A stretch of DNA of 64,000 bases, taken from assembly GCF_005577435.1 (NCBI RefSeq), contig NZ_CP040396.1, positions 199,501 to 263,500 on the forward strand, in the 5' to 3' direction. The translations under genes and the position numbers were made by a program. The stretch is from Paenibacillus algicola. GTDB taxonomy: Bacteria; Bacillota; Bacilli; Paenibacillales; Paenibacillaceae. This document shows positions 9,574 to 18,035 of the stretch, one piece after another; position 1 is the first letter of the stretch, and each line of letters starts with the position of its first letter. The notes below the pieces were generated by a model that ran no database searches, was not told where the DNA came from, and worked only from the letters and a program-made list of their open reading frames with translations.

Positions 9574-11487
9574 CTAAATCAGTGGCAGCCAGACCGACAT
9601 ATCGCTTTGCCCGCGATTGTTCCAGGCGTAGTAAGGGACGAGGCTGATCTGGATGTCTTCGGTCTGTACAGGCGAGAACGGCTTGTACAGTGCATCGCTA
9701 TGATCCGCAGCGGGAAGCTTCACAGCCGTTCCCTGCAGACGGGCTACACCGCCCAGCAATTCCCCGTCGTACTGGGCGCTCAGCTGGATCTGATGCGGAA
9801 TCCGGATTTGATCGATGCCAGTGCCTTCCGGAAGATCAATGCTCTCCAGGCAGTAGACGAAAGGACCGTATGTGAAAGCGACTTGTCCGCGCGCTTCCTC
9901 AACCATCGGATTCGCTGCGATCATGCGGATCTGCATAGGCAGGACAAGCTCAATAACGTCGCCTGACTTCCAGGCCTGACGGATCTCGAAATAGCTTCCT
10001 GCCGCAACGCCTTCCAGCGCCTTGCCGTTAACCTTCACAGAAGCTTTTTCCGCCCAGGCCGGAATGCGCAGGAAGATGGAGGTTTCCTGACTCAGGCTGC
10101 TCTTCACGGTCAACGAGACGGTTTCCTCGGCCGGGAAGGCAGTCTGCACGTCCAGCTCCAATGTTTCTCCGGATTCCAGAACCGTCTTCAGCTCATTGCC
10201 GCTGTAGAGATGAACGTACAAGCCTTCACTGGATTGTCCGTAAGCCCATTGATTCAGCTTGGCTACTGTACGCAGCACCTGCGGCGGGCAGCAGTAGCAG
10301 GTATGGGTGAACCAGCGCTGCGTCCGGAAATGCTGGGTCTGCAGCGAGGAGTGGTTAAACAGCTTGCCGCCGCGCGTTTCCAGCGGGTTGGTGTAGCAGA
10401 AATGATGGCCGTCAATGGACATGGAGCCCAGCAGGTTGTTATATACGACTCTTTCAAAGACATCCATATATTTAGGATTCTGAGTCAGGTCAAACATCCG
10501 CATAGACCACATGGCATTCCCGATGTTCGCGCACGTTTCGGTATATGCGGAACGGTTCGGAAGATGATAGTCCGTGCCAAAGGCTTCCCAGATTTTGTCC
10601 CCGTTCGGAGAAAGGCCGTTGTAGATGGAGCCGATGCCGCCGGTGATGTACATCTTTTTGAGGTACATGTTGTCCCAGATCTTCTCCAGCGCGTTCATAA
10701 TTGCTTCCTCTTGGGTATGAGCATACACATCTGCCGCCCCGGCATACAGATACACCGCAGTTACCGCATGGCCAGTGGCCTCAGACTCTTCACGAAGCGG
10801 AGTGCGGTCCTGGTTCTGATCCTCGCCGCCGTAGCCTGCGCCTCTCATAGTCATGAAAATATCAGCCAGCTTCAGGTGCTGCTCATTGCCTGTAATGCGG
10901 TACAAATCCACCAGGCCCATAATGTTGGACGGGTTCCAGCCGTAGTGGATCAGATGCTTCGGACAAGGATTGAAGGTATGATTCAAATAGTCCGCCGCTT
11001 TGATCGCAACGTTCAGGAAATTGTCCTTGCCGGTCGCTGTGTGGTGTACGCATGCAGCAGTCAGGAGATGACCAAAGTTATAATCCTCGTGAAAAATCCG
11101 CTGTCCCCAGCGCTGCTTATGGCTAAGCTGGACGTTGGTGCTGATATAACCGTCCTCGTCCTGAGCCTTGGCGATAAAGCCGATATACTTGTCCATCTTC
11201 TCATCCAGTTTAGGGTCTTTCGTCAGCGCATAAACATGTGCACACGCTTCCAGGAACTTGTAGCAGTCACCGTCAGACCAGTCCTCACCATAATGTCTGT
11301 CGGATTTCAGGCCGGCAGCCACCTCGAAGTTAGGCATATAGGCACCGTTCTCCTTGACCTGGAGCGCCTCCTCCATCGAGTCGATCATTTCGTGGTGCGC
11401 AAGTCCAAAGCGGTCCGCCCAGAATCCGGACGTCCAGCGGGCATCTGTCATTTGAAGAGGTTTTACTTTACGAATGTCATGTTTCAA
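9574..11487 (-). CDS. GH127 (DUF1680) glycoside hydrolase, copy 1
   Basis: 637 residues starting at a TTG (11485-11487) with AGGAGGG 6 bases upstream. The open frame runs further upstream but has no ribosome binding site there. No signal peptide, so cytosolic. The zinc/catalytic pattern known from GH127 beta-L-arabinofuranosidase HypBA1 (Glu-x-Cys, then Cys-Cys) is present as Glu317, Cys319 in TETCAN and Cys399-Cys400 in CYCCPPQ. GH127 also contains enzymes reported to release 3,6-anhydro-D-galactose from carrageenan oligosaccharides. Given the divergently transcribed cycloisomerase and the GH82 and sulfatase genes, I favour that role (inference) over arabinofuranosidase. A paralogue with the same motif numbering is at 52935. 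Confidence 0.85.
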   Translation of the reverse strand: MKHDIRKVKPLQMTDARWTSGFWADRFGLAHHEMIDSMEEALQVKENGAYMPNFEVAAGLKSDRHYGEDWSDGDCYKFLEACAHVYALTKDPKLDEKMDKYIGFIAKAQDEDGYISTNVQLSHKQRWGQRIFHEDYNFGHLLTAACVHHTATGKDNFLNVAIKAADYLNHTFNPCPKHLIHYGWNPSNIMGLVDLYRITGNEQHLKLADIFMTMRGAGYGGEDQNQDRTPLREESEATGHAVTAVYLYAGAADVYAHTQEEAIMNALEKIWDNMYLKKMYITGGIGSIYNGLSPNGDKIWEAFGTDYHLPNRSAYTETCANIGNAMWSMRMFDLTQNPKYMDVFERVVYNNLLGSMSIDGHHFCYTNPLETRGGKLFNHSSLQTQHFRTQRWFTHTCYCCPPQVLRTVAKLNQWAYGQSSEGLYVHLYSGNELKTVLESGETLELDVQTAFPAEETVSLTVKSSLSQETSIFLRIPAWAEKASVKVNGKALEGVAAGSYFEIRQAWKSGDVIELVLPMQIRMIAANPMVEEARGQVAFTYGPFVYCLESIDLPEGTGIDQIRIPHQIQLSAQYDGELLGGVARLQGTAVKLPAADHSDALYKPFSPVQTEDIQISLVPYYAWNNRGQSDMSVWLPLI

Positions 11488-11577
11488 GGGTAGCCCTCCT
11501 GTAGAAAAAAGTAATGTTATTACAGCCATTGTAGTCTCATTTCCCTTCCCCCTCCATGCAGTAGAAAGAACAAAAGT

Positions 11578-11592
11578 AGTACTATTTTTACC
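11578..11592 (-). promoter_or_regulatory. Inverted partner of a GGTAAAAATAGTACT element
   Basis: On the minus strand this reads GGTAAAAATAGTACT, nearly the same as 11684-11700 on the plus strand. The two copies face each other across the GH127/cycloisomerase divergent region, each on the upstream side of one gene. Probably a shared operator; the binding protein is unknown (the IclR regulator nearby is a candidate). Confidence 0.5.
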
Positions 11593-11632
11593 TGTTAGGG
11601 CTAGAAGCAATGGTTGCGTTTACAATCCCCAT

Positions 11633-11683
11633 CTATTTAAATATAAATAGGCAATTGACATAAAAATCATATAGATATACATT
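11633..11683 (+). promoter_or_regulatory. Cycloisomerase promoter with upstream AT-rich inverted repeat
   Basis: TTGACA (11655-11660) is the -35 box and a weak -10 lies around 11676-11683 (TATACA or TACATT). Immediately upstream, CTATTT..AAATAG (11633-11650) forms an inverted repeat whose core ATTTAAATATA also occurs in the promoter region of the aldehyde dehydrogenase gene (13913-13923). A common regulator of the two genes is plausible. Confidence 0.55.
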
Positions 11684-11700
11684 GGTAAAAAAATAGTACC
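11684..11700 (+). promoter_or_regulatory. GGTAAAAAAATAGTACC element
   Basis: Plus-strand copy of the element described at 11578-11592. It sits just in front of the ribosome binding site of the cycloisomerase gene, downstream of the likely -10 box, where a bound protein would repress. Confidence 0.5.
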
Positions 11701-11713
11701 CTGGAGGTTTCCC

Positions 11714-12862
11714 ATGAACATTACGGATCTGCGCGTGCACATTCTTACATCTCCGCTGGATGAGCCCTTTTACTTCTCGCAAGGCTGGGTGCACCAGCGT
11801 TCCTCGGTTATTGTAGAAATTCAGACAGATGAAGGCATTACCGGCTGGGGTGAATGCCTGTGCCATGGGCTGCAGCCGCCAGAAATTGCCGGAGCGTTTA
11901 TCCGCCATGCGTTTGCTCCGCTGCTGATCGGCAGAAATCCATTCGACTCTGATGTGCTGTGGGAGGAAATGTACAATAAATCCAGACCCTACGGACAGGG
12001 CGGGGCGGCTGTGAATGCCATTAGCGGGATTGATATCGCCCTGTGGGACATTAAAGGGAAAGCATGCGGCCAGCCGGTCAGCCGGCTGCTTGGCGGCATG
12101 TACCGTCAAGAGGTCATGCCTTATGCGACAGGGTTTTACCGGACCGAGAAGGGGCGTTATCCTGAGGATGGAGTAGAGGAGGCGCTTCGCCATAAAGAGA
12201 ACGGGCTGCGTGCGATGAAGCTGAAGATCGGCTTCGGCATAGAGGAGGATCTCGCGCTCATTTCTGCCGTGCGGGAAGCCATCGGGCCTGACGTACGGCT
12301 GATGGCTGATGCCAACGGAGCGTACAATGCGGGCCTCGCCCGAAGACTGATGCTGGAGTGCCGCGAGCAGAAGCTGTATTTCCTGGAGGAGCTGCTGGCG
12401 CCGGAGGATCAGGAGGGATATCTGTCCATTCGCCACCTCACCGGCACCCTGATCGCCGCCGGCGAGAATCTGTTCGGCAAAACGGGCTACCGGAGCTGGA
12501 TTTCGCAAGGAGCGCTGGATATTTTGCAGCCGGATCTGTGCTCGGCCGGCGGGTTTACCGAGTGCCGCAAAATTGCAGCCATGGCGCAGGCGTGGAATAC
12601 GATGGTCATCCCGCACGTCTGGGGCTCCGGCATTGGCCTTGCGGCCTCGCTGCAGTTCATCGCTACCCTGGCTCCGGCCCCTCTCGCACTGGCTCCGGAG
12701 GAGCCCATGCTGGAGTACGACCAGTCCTCCCATCCGTTCCGGGCCGCGCTGATCCATAATGCCATCACCCTGCAGAACGGGATGGTTGCCATTCCAACGG
12801 CACCGGGCCTTGGTATTGAGATTAACCGGGATATTATTGAGCAGTACGGCACCACGATATAA
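11714..12862 (+). CDS. Enolase-superfamily (mandelate racemase group) cycloisomerase, probably on 3,6-anhydrogalactonate
   Basis: 382 residues with an N-terminal capping domain and a TIM barrel. The mandelate-racemase catalytic set is visible: Lys169-x-Lys171 (KLKIG), metal ligands Asp199 (ADANG), Glu226 (FLEE) and Glu251 (AAGEN), and His301 (PHVWGSG). In agar- and carrageenan-degrading bacteria a member of this group converts 3,6-anhydrogalactonate to 2-keto-3-deoxygalactonate. The kinase and aldolase for that product follow at 15470-17133, so this is the best functional guess. D-galactonate dehydratase is the main alternative and would feed the same two enzymes. The ATG follows CTGGAGG. Cytosolic. 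Confidence 0.75.
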   Translation: MNITDLRVHILTSPLDEPFYFSQGWVHQRSSVIVEIQTDEGITGWGECLCHGLQPPEIAGAFIRHAFAPLLIGRNPFDSDVLWEEMYNKSRPYGQGGAAVNAISGIDIALWDIKGKACGQPVSRLLGGMYRQEVMPYATGFYRTEKGRYPEDGVEEALRHKENGLRAMKLKIGFGIEEDLALISAVREAIGPDVRLMADANGAYNAGLARRLMLECREQKLYFLEELLAPEDQEGYLSIRHLTGTLIAAGENLFGKTGYRSWISQGALDILQPDLCSAGGFTECRKIAAMAQAWNTMVIPHVWGSGIGLAASLQFIATLAPAPLALAPEEPMLEYDQSSHPFRAALIHNAITLQNGMVAIPTAPGLGIEINRDIIEQYGTTI

Positions 12863-12883
12863 ACAAGCCCTGCACATACAACA

Positions 12884-12917
12884 AACAGTCCCGGCACCAT
12901 ATGGTGCCGGGACTGTT
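12884..12917. terminator. 34-bp perfect palindrome between convergent genes
   Basis: AACAGTCCCGGCACCAT (12884-12900) and ATGGTGCCGGGACTGTT (12901-12917) are exact inverted copies with no spacer. It lies between the convergent cycloisomerase and IclR genes, so a bidirectional terminator is the simplest reading. Neither side has a good T-tract. Confidence 0.6.
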
Positions 12918-12955
12918 GTCATCTGCTGGCCAATGCGCCAGGACGCGTCAAGCTG

Positions 12956-13744
12956 TTAAGCCTTCCGTGAAGCATCGTAGCCCAGCAGCTCGGAAATGTG
13001 CCGGGCCTGCTCCAGCAGCTTCTTGTTATAGCGGTTCATGTGATCCTTGGACATCCGAAAGATCGGGCCGGAAATACCGATCGCGCCCTCGATCTCGCCG
13101 ACAGCGTTAAAGATCGGCGCTCCAAGGCAGCGCAGCCCTTCGCAGGATTCCTCCATGTCGGTCGCATAGCCGGTCTCGCGGATCTGCTCCAGCTGCTCCT
13201 TCAGCCTGGAAGGATGTGCAATCGAGGAGGAGGTAACGGGCGTCAGCTCGTTATGCTCCAGGTATTGCTCCAGCACGCTGGGCGGGCTGAAGGCGAGCAG
13301 GCATTTGCCCATCGCCGAGGTGTGGGAAGGGTACTCCAGGCCCACCGTAGACAGAAACTTGATCGGCTCCAGGCTCTCCAGCTGATCCACCACGAGCGTC
13401 CGGCCGAGGGAGCCCAGCTTGGTGAGCAGGGTGGTTTCCCGGGTGTAGTCGCGCAGGAGCAGCATGGACGCTTCCGCAATATTCTTCAGCGCAATCCGGT
13501 TACCGATGGAGCTGCCGAGATAATACAGCTTGCCGGTCAGCTGGTACGAGCTGTCCAATGGGTTTTTTTGAATAAACTTCTTGTCCTCCAGCTCCTTCAT
13601 AATCCGAAAGACCGAGTTGGACGAAATGCTCAGCCGCTGACTCAATTCAGTGACTGAGAAATACTTGTTCTCTTTTGCCATTAACTCCAAAATGTCCAGC
13701 ATCTTCTCCGCAGCGGGAGCTTTATACTTCTTTGTCGTTGTCAT
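12956..13744 (-). CDS. IclR-family transcriptional regulator
   Basis: 262 residues. N-terminal winged helix at about residues 8-70 (MLDILELMA...TELSQRLSISSNSVFRIMKEL), then the IclR effector-binding domain (residues about 80-255) with the familiar SAMGKCLLAF and APIFNAVGEIEGAIGISGP segments. IclR proteins sense small organic acids. Here the natural ligand would be an intermediate of the anhydrogalactose/KDGal branch (inference). Divergent from the aldehyde dehydrogenase gene and convergent with the cycloisomerase. The inverted repeat at 13830 could be its binding site. Confidence 0.9.
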   Translation of the reverse strand: MTTTKKYKAPAAEKMLDILELMAKENKYFSVTELSQRLSISSNSVFRIMKELEDKKFIQKNPLDSSYQLTGKLYYLGSSIGNRIALKNIAEASMLLLRDYTRETTLLTKLGSLGRTLVVDQLESLEPIKFLSTVGLEYPSHTSAMGKCLLAFSPPSVLEQYLEHNELTPVTSSSIAHPSRLKEQLEQIRETGYATDMEESCEGLRCLGAPIFNAVGEIEGAIGISGPIFRMSKDHMNRYNKKLLEQARHISELLGYDASRKA

Positions 13745-13829
13745 GATTGAAGAGCCGCCTCCGACTTCCTGTTCTTTCGTTACTCATACTAGGGATTATA
13801 CCATAAATGAAGCCCAATCATTGTAGAAA

Positions 13830-13844
13830 ACGCATTCATTGCGT
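13830..13844. promoter_or_regulatory. Inverted repeat in the iclR/aldehyde dehydrogenase divergent region
   Basis: ACGCA and TGCGT flank TTCAT. The site is followed by GAACTATATATAAAAACC, which resembles the GACTATATATAAAC part of the shared promoter element at 6931 and 27863. Candidate IclR operator. Confidence 0.4.
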
Positions 13845-13885
13845 GAACTATATATAAAAACCACCTCAATATTTAAAGTTAAGCA

Positions 13886-13914
13886 TTGACAGCTGAAAAC
13901 GCTGTCGTTATCAT
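13886..13914 (+). promoter_or_regulatory. Promoter of the aldehyde dehydrogenase gene
   Basis: TTGACA (13886-13891), 17 bases of spacer, then TATCAT (13909-13914). It is 40 bases upstream of the start codon. Confidence 0.65.
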
Positions 13915-13954
13915 TTAAATATAGAATACAAATTTAAAAATGGAGTTGGAGGCA

Positions 13955-15376
13955 ATGTACAGTCATTATATTGGTGGAATTGCCGTAGAGGGTCTGGGCG
14001 ATGTGATGTCGGTCCACAATCCTGCGACAGAGGAGCTGGCCGGAGAACTGCGCATGGCCACAGAAGCTCAAGCCGAAGCTGCATTAAAGAGCGCCGAGAA
14101 GGCATTCCCGGCATGGTCCAAAACTCCGCTGCAGCAGCGTGGAGAGTGGATGGAGCGTCTGGCACAAGCGATTGAGGAGAAGCGGGAGCAGATCCTGGAT
14201 GTGCTGATGAGCGAGACCGGCAAGCCGCTGGCTCAAGCGGAAGAGGATTTCGACATGCTGCCCCGCTGCCTGCGTTACTATTATGAGGAAGCCAAACGCC
14301 TGCATGGACGAATTATTGAAGACGAAGACAATTCATATATGAATCTGATCAAAAGACAGCCGGTCGGCGTCGTTGTCGGCTATCTGGCCTGGAACTTCCC
14401 GATGCTGAACCTTGCCTACAAGCTCGGTCCGGTGCTGGCCTCGGGCTGCACCTGCGTGCTGAAGCCGTCGCCGTTAACACCGCTCTCGACACTAATGATC
14501 GGTGCGATCGCTGAAGAAATCGGATTCCCGGCAGGTGTCATCAATGTCATTACCGGGGACACGCTGAAGCTCGCGGCCGTGATGAATCAGAGCACGATTC
14601 CGCGGATGATCACGTTGATCGGCTCAACCGCGGCCGGCAAAGCGATCATCGGGCAATCCAATACGTCGATCAAGCGCTATTCGCTGGAGCTGGGCGGCAA
14701 TGCGCCGGCCATCGTGCTTGCGGATGCTGATCTGGAGCAGGCTGCGAGCCAGCTGGTATCCCTGAAGTTCGGGAACGCCGGTCAGATCTGTGTCTCCCCG
14801 AACCGCGTCTTTGTTCACGAATCCGTGCAGGAGGCTTTCAAAGCAAAGGTTGTAGAGAAGACGAAGCAGATCACTCTGGGCTGGGGACGGGAGTCCGGCG
14901 CTGGTATGGGCCCAATGATTACAGATGGGCACCGGAGCCGGGTACAGAAGCTGATTGCTTCTGCATTAGCGGCAGGAGCGGCCATTGAAGCTGGCGGCAG
15001 CGTACCTGCAGACAAGAGCAAAGGCTACTATCTGGAGCCGACAGTCATCAGCGGCGTGCGCCCGGATATGGATATTTTTAAGGAAGAGATCTTCGGTCCG
15101 GTGCTGTCGCTGATGACGTTCCGGGAGGTTGAGGAGGTCGTCAAGGAAGCGAACAGCACGGAGTTCGGCCTTGCTTCCTATGTGTTCGGCACGAATCTGC
15201 AGCATATTCTGTACATTTCGGAGTCGCTGGAGGCCGGAACGGTATGTGTCAACGGTCCGCACTACACTGTAGCACTTCCGCATGGCGGCATGAAGGAGAG
15301 CGGCGTCGGTAAAGACTGCTCCACTTACAGCCTGGAGGAGTACTACTACATCAAGCGTATTTCTATTCGTAAATAG
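13955..15376 (+). CDS. Aldehyde dehydrogenase, probably 3,6-anhydrogalactose dehydrogenase
   Basis: 473 residues from the ATG at 13955 (TTGGAGG just upstream); an in-frame ATG at 13940 is less well placed. The general base Glu245 is in LELGGN and the catalytic Cys279 in GQICVSP. The NAD(P)-binding region (LAWNFPMLN, LKPSPLTPLST, GSTAAG) is intact. It oxidises an aldehyde to the acid. In anhydrogalactose catabolism an enzyme of this superfamily makes 3,6-anhydrogalactonate, the substrate proposed for the cycloisomerase. Succinate-semialdehyde or lactaldehyde dehydrogenase activity cannot be excluded from sequence alone. Confidence 0.85.
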   Translation: MYSHYIGGIAVEGLGDVMSVHNPATEELAGELRMATEAQAEAALKSAEKAFPAWSKTPLQQRGEWMERLAQAIEEKREQILDVLMSETGKPLAQAEEDFDMLPRCLRYYYEEAKRLHGRIIEDEDNSYMNLIKRQPVGVVVGYLAWNFPMLNLAYKLGPVLASGCTCVLKPSPLTPLSTLMIGAIAEEIGFPAGVINVITGDTLKLAAVMNQSTIPRMITLIGSTAAGKAIIGQSNTSIKRYSLELGGNAPAIVLADADLEQAASQLVSLKFGNAGQICVSPNRVFVHESVQEAFKAKVVEKTKQITLGWGRESGAGMGPMITDGHRSRVQKLIASALAAGAAIEAGGSVPADKSKGYYLEPTVISGVRPDMDIFKEEIFGPVLSLMTFREVEEVVKEANSTEFGLASYVFGTNLQHILYISESLEAGTVCVNGPHYTVALPHGGMKESGVGKDCSTYSLEEYYYIKRISIRK

Positions 15377-15400
15377 GATTCAACCATAAGGGATCCCATC

Positions 15401-15440
15401 AAGCGGGGGCGGGCTGAGACACATCTGCCCGTCCCTTGCT
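15401..15440 (+). terminator. Weak stem-loop between aldehyde dehydrogenase and kinase genes
   Basis: AAGCGGGGGCGGGC pairs imperfectly with GCCCGTCCCTTGCT. A short T-rich stretch follows (TGTTTATTTAG). Could be a partial terminator; the kinase gene starts 30 bases later. Confidence 0.4.
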
Positions 15441-15469
15441 GTTTATTTAGGGATTTAGGGGGAAGCAAT

Positions 15470-16501
15470 GTGAAGCTGTTAGTCATTGACTGCGGGACGA
15501 CCAACTGCCGGATGAGGCTGCTGGATCACCATACACTGGTTGCAAGCATAAAGAAGCCGGCCGGGGCCAAGGATGTGGCGATTGCCGGCAGCAGCGAGCC
15601 GTTAAAGGCTGCATTGAAAGAAAGCTATACTGAGCTGTGCGCGCTCCATCCTGAGCTCATGTCACAGGTGGAGGCGGTGGTTGCCTCCGGCATGATCACG
15701 TCGAACGCCGGGCTGCATGAAGTGGCTCATGTGCCGGGGCCGGTGGATGGCAGAGCTGTAGCAGCACGGATGGAGCAGCAGCTGTTCGCTGATGTTATTC
15801 CCCACCCGATCCTGTTCGTACCGGGCATTAAATTCATTCGGGAGCCGGAAGAGGAATGTGATATGATGCGGGGAGAAGAGACGGAGCTATGCGGATATTT
15901 GAGCCGCTATGCAGCACAGGATCACGATGTATCCTCCCTGGCAGAGAGAGACAAGGAGCATCCGATCCGCCGTGACGACGGCCAGCTCGTGATGCATTAC
16001 GGCTCTCACCATAAATGGATGAAGGTGCGCGGATCATCCATCGAGGGCTGCCTGACCTCTGTGTCCGGGGAGCTTCTGATGGCCGTGTCCCAGCATACCA
16101 TCCTGAAGGACAGCGTGCTTTCGCTGGACGAGGTGGTGCCGGAGCTTCCCTGGGTACAGAAGGGGCTCCAGGCAGCCCGGACGTATGGCACGGGTCATGC
16201 GCTCTTCTCGGTACGGACCCTAAGGCTGTTATCCGGCCACAGCAAGGGGGCAGTAAGCAGCTTCTTGCTGGGCGTGGTAATCGCCATGGATCTGGCCATG
16301 CTGACTCCGTACCTGCTGGAAGGCGTGGAGCGGATTGTGCTCTATGGTAAACCGCTGTATCCGTCGCTCACAGCCCCGATTCTCGCTGAAGCCTATCCCG
16401 GACTGCAGATTGAAGTCATTTCCGAGGAAGAGTCCGACTTGCTGAGCGTGTACGGAGCTGCTGCGCTGTATCAATATTACATGGGAGGTATGACGTCATG
16501 A
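15470..16501 (+). CDS. dgoK: 2-dehydro-3-deoxygalactonokinase (DgoK family)
   Basis: 343 residues with the ATPase phosphate-binding loop VIDCGTTNCR at the N-terminus, as in DgoK. It phosphorylates 2-keto-3-deoxygalactonate at C6. The GTG start at 15470 follows AGGGGGAAG. An ATG at 15468 in another frame is immediately stopped. The stop overlaps the next start (ATGA at 16498), so it is translationally coupled to the aldolase. The kinase-aldolase pair is the diagnostic downstream half of both galactonate and 3,6-anhydrogalactose degradation. Confidence 0.88.
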   Translation: MKLLVIDCGTTNCRMRLLDHHTLVASIKKPAGAKDVAIAGSSEPLKAALKESYTELCALHPELMSQVEAVVASGMITSNAGLHEVAHVPGPVDGRAVAARMEQQLFADVIPHPILFVPGIKFIREPEEECDMMRGEETELCGYLSRYAAQDHDVSSLAERDKEHPIRRDDGQLVMHYGSHHKWMKVRGSSIEGCLTSVSGELLMAVSQHTILKDSVLSLDEVVPELPWVQKGLQAARTYGTGHALFSVRTLRLLSGHSKGAVSSFLLGVVIAMDLAMLTPYLLEGVERIVLYGKPLYPSLTAPILAEAYPGLQIEVISEEESDLLSVYGAAALYQYYMGGMTS

Positions 16502-17133
16502 CAAAGACTGTACAGGAAAATATCGAGCAGCATCAAATTATAGCTATTTTAAGGAATGTTCCCCCGGACCGCTTGAACAAGGTGATGGAGGCCCTGTACG
16601 CCGGCGGAGTACGCCTGGCTGAAATTACGCTGAATTCGGAGGGTGCGCTGTCTGGCATTGCCGAGATGAGAGCAGCCTTCGAGGGACGCATGCGAATTGG
16701 AGCCGGCACGGTCATGAACGCTCAGGATGCCAAGGAGGCCATGGCGGCGGGAGCAGAGTTCCTGATCTCCCCTCACGTCAGCGAGGCGGTGATTGAGAGC
16801 GCTCTTGCGCGCGAGGTGCTGCCGCTTCCCGGTGCCATGACACCGACAGAGGTCGTGCGGGCGATGGAAGCGGGTGCCAGGTACGTGAAGCTGTTCCCGT
16901 GCTCTTCCTTCGGACCCAGCTATGTGAAGGAAATCCTGGCTCCGTTAAATCAGGCGAAGATTATTGCCGTCGGCGGTGTGAATGCGCAGAATGCCCGGGA
17001 GTATATTGGAAATGGCGCAGTCGGTGTCGGCCTGGGCAGCAGCCTGGTTACGATGAAGGAAATTCATGCCGGTGATTATGGAAGCATTGAGTCCAATACT
17101 GCCAAGATGGTGCAAAGCCTCTCCGGAAATTAA
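16498..17133 (+). CDS. dgoA: 2-dehydro-3-deoxy-6-phosphogalactonate aldolase (KDPG aldolase family)
   Basis: 211 residues, a single TIM-barrel domain of the KDPG/KHG aldolase family. The Schiff-base lysine is Lys131 in YVKLFPCS, with GAGTV and the phosphate-binding IAVGGVNAQN and GVGLGSSL segments. It splits KDPGal into pyruvate and glyceraldehyde-3-phosphate, both handled by the glycolytic operon at the left of the window. Overlaps dgoK by 4 bases. KDPG (Entner-Doudoroff) specificity is possible, but the partner kinase argues for the galacto form. Confidence 0.88.
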   Translation: MTKTVQENIEQHQIIAILRNVPPDRLNKVMEALYAGGVRLAEITLNSEGALSGIAEMRAAFEGRMRIGAGTVMNAQDAKEAMAAGAEFLISPHVSEAVIESALAREVLPLPGAMTPTEVVRAMEAGARYVKLFPCSSFGPSYVKEILAPLNQAKIIAVGGVNAQNAREYIGNGAVGVGLGSSLVTMKEIHAGDYGSIESNTAKMVQSLSGN

Positions 17134-17180
17134 GTCGGGCCCGGCGCGGCTTCAAGGTAAGGAGAAGGAGGTGAGTGCCG

Positions 17181-18035
17181 GTGATAAACGGCGTTCGATT
17201 CAATCTGGATGCTCTTCCCGACGTACAAAATATGGGGCTGTTTCGCACTCAAGACGTCTGGGCCCATATGGACCGGATCGTAGACAGTGATGTGCTCATT
17301 TTCGTCAGAAAAGGGCTCGTCCATATTATTGAGGCTGACGAAGAGTACTACATCGGCCCCGGACAGGTGTTCTTCATGAAGCACGGTGTCCGGCATTACG
17401 GCCATAAGAAAACCCAGGCGGGCTCGGAGTGGAACTGGATTACGTTCACGCCGGCGCAAGCCGTTACCCCGGGCTCGGTAGAAATGAAATGGCTGGAGGT
17501 GGAGGATTACCAGCGCACCTCGGTCCGGCTGACCAAGCTGCTGGACCACTATATCAGCGGCTCGGATTATGATGACCTCAAGCTGAAGGTCGGCACGCTG
17601 GATTTGCTGCTGGATCTGTACCGGGAAATGAACCGGAGGAAGAGCGGCAATCAGAAGCTGGTCACCGACGTAAAAAAGTTCGTCCACAGCCATATTCACG
17701 AGGAAATCCGCTCGACGGACTTAACCCAGTCGCTCTCGATGAATTACTCCTATATCAGCCGGGTGTTCTCGAAGACGGCGGGTCTGTCCATCCAGCGGTA
17801 CATCATGGAGCAGAAGATCAAGGAAGCGATCCGCTTGTTCAGCGAAAGCTCCATGAACATCTCGCAGATCAGCGAGAAGCTAGGCTACTCGAATCCGTAC
17901 TATTTCACGCGTGTATTCAAGCAGGTCACGGGCACCAATCCCACTTCCTTTTTGAAAAAAGGATATTACGATTACACCTCCAGCGGCGATTTCACCGGAT
18001 CGGGCGTTAAGGAGCGGGGAGGCGAACAGGCTTGA
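17181..18035 (+). CDS. AraC-family regulator with cupin-type sensor domain
   Basis: About 284 residues from the GTG at 17181; AAGGAGGT lies 8 bases upstream, so I prefer it to the GTG at 17175. The N-terminal half is a cupin-like sugar-sensing domain (GPGQVFFMKHGVRHYG). The C-terminal 100 residues carry two helix-turn-helix units (LTQSLSMNYSYISRVFSKTAG and ISQISEKLGYSNPYYFTRVFK). Its last bases overlap the first sulfatase start (TTGA), so it lies in the same operon as the aldolase and sulfatases and probably controls them. Confidence 0.88.
   Translation: MINGVRFNLDALPDVQNMGLFRTQDVWAHMDRIVDSDVLIFVRKGLVHIIEADEEYYIGPGQVFFMKHGVRHYGHKKTQAGSEWNWITFTPAQAVTPGSVEMKWLEVEDYQRTSVRLTKLLDHYISGSDYDDLKLKVGTLDLLLDLYREMNRRKSGNQKLVTDVKKFVHSHIHEEIRSTDLTQSLSMNYSYISRVFSKTAGLSIQRYIMEQKIKEAIRLFSESSMNISQISEKLGYSNPYYFTRVFKQVTGTNPTSFLKKGYYDYTSSGDFTGSGVKERGGEQA

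Noticed and set aside
9574..11487. Arabinan or hydroxyproline-arabinoside utilisation as the role of GH127
   Set aside because: No arabinose isomerase, ribulokinase or arabinofuranosidases of GH43/GH51 are present, whereas anhydrogalactose and sulfatase genes surround it. Not fully excluded.
11714..17133. Simple D-galactonate (DgoDKA) pathway
   Set aside because: The kinase and aldolase would fit. However, there is no galactonate transporter, and the aldehyde dehydrogenase, GH127 and sulfatases are not explained by galactonate use. Kept as the main alternative.
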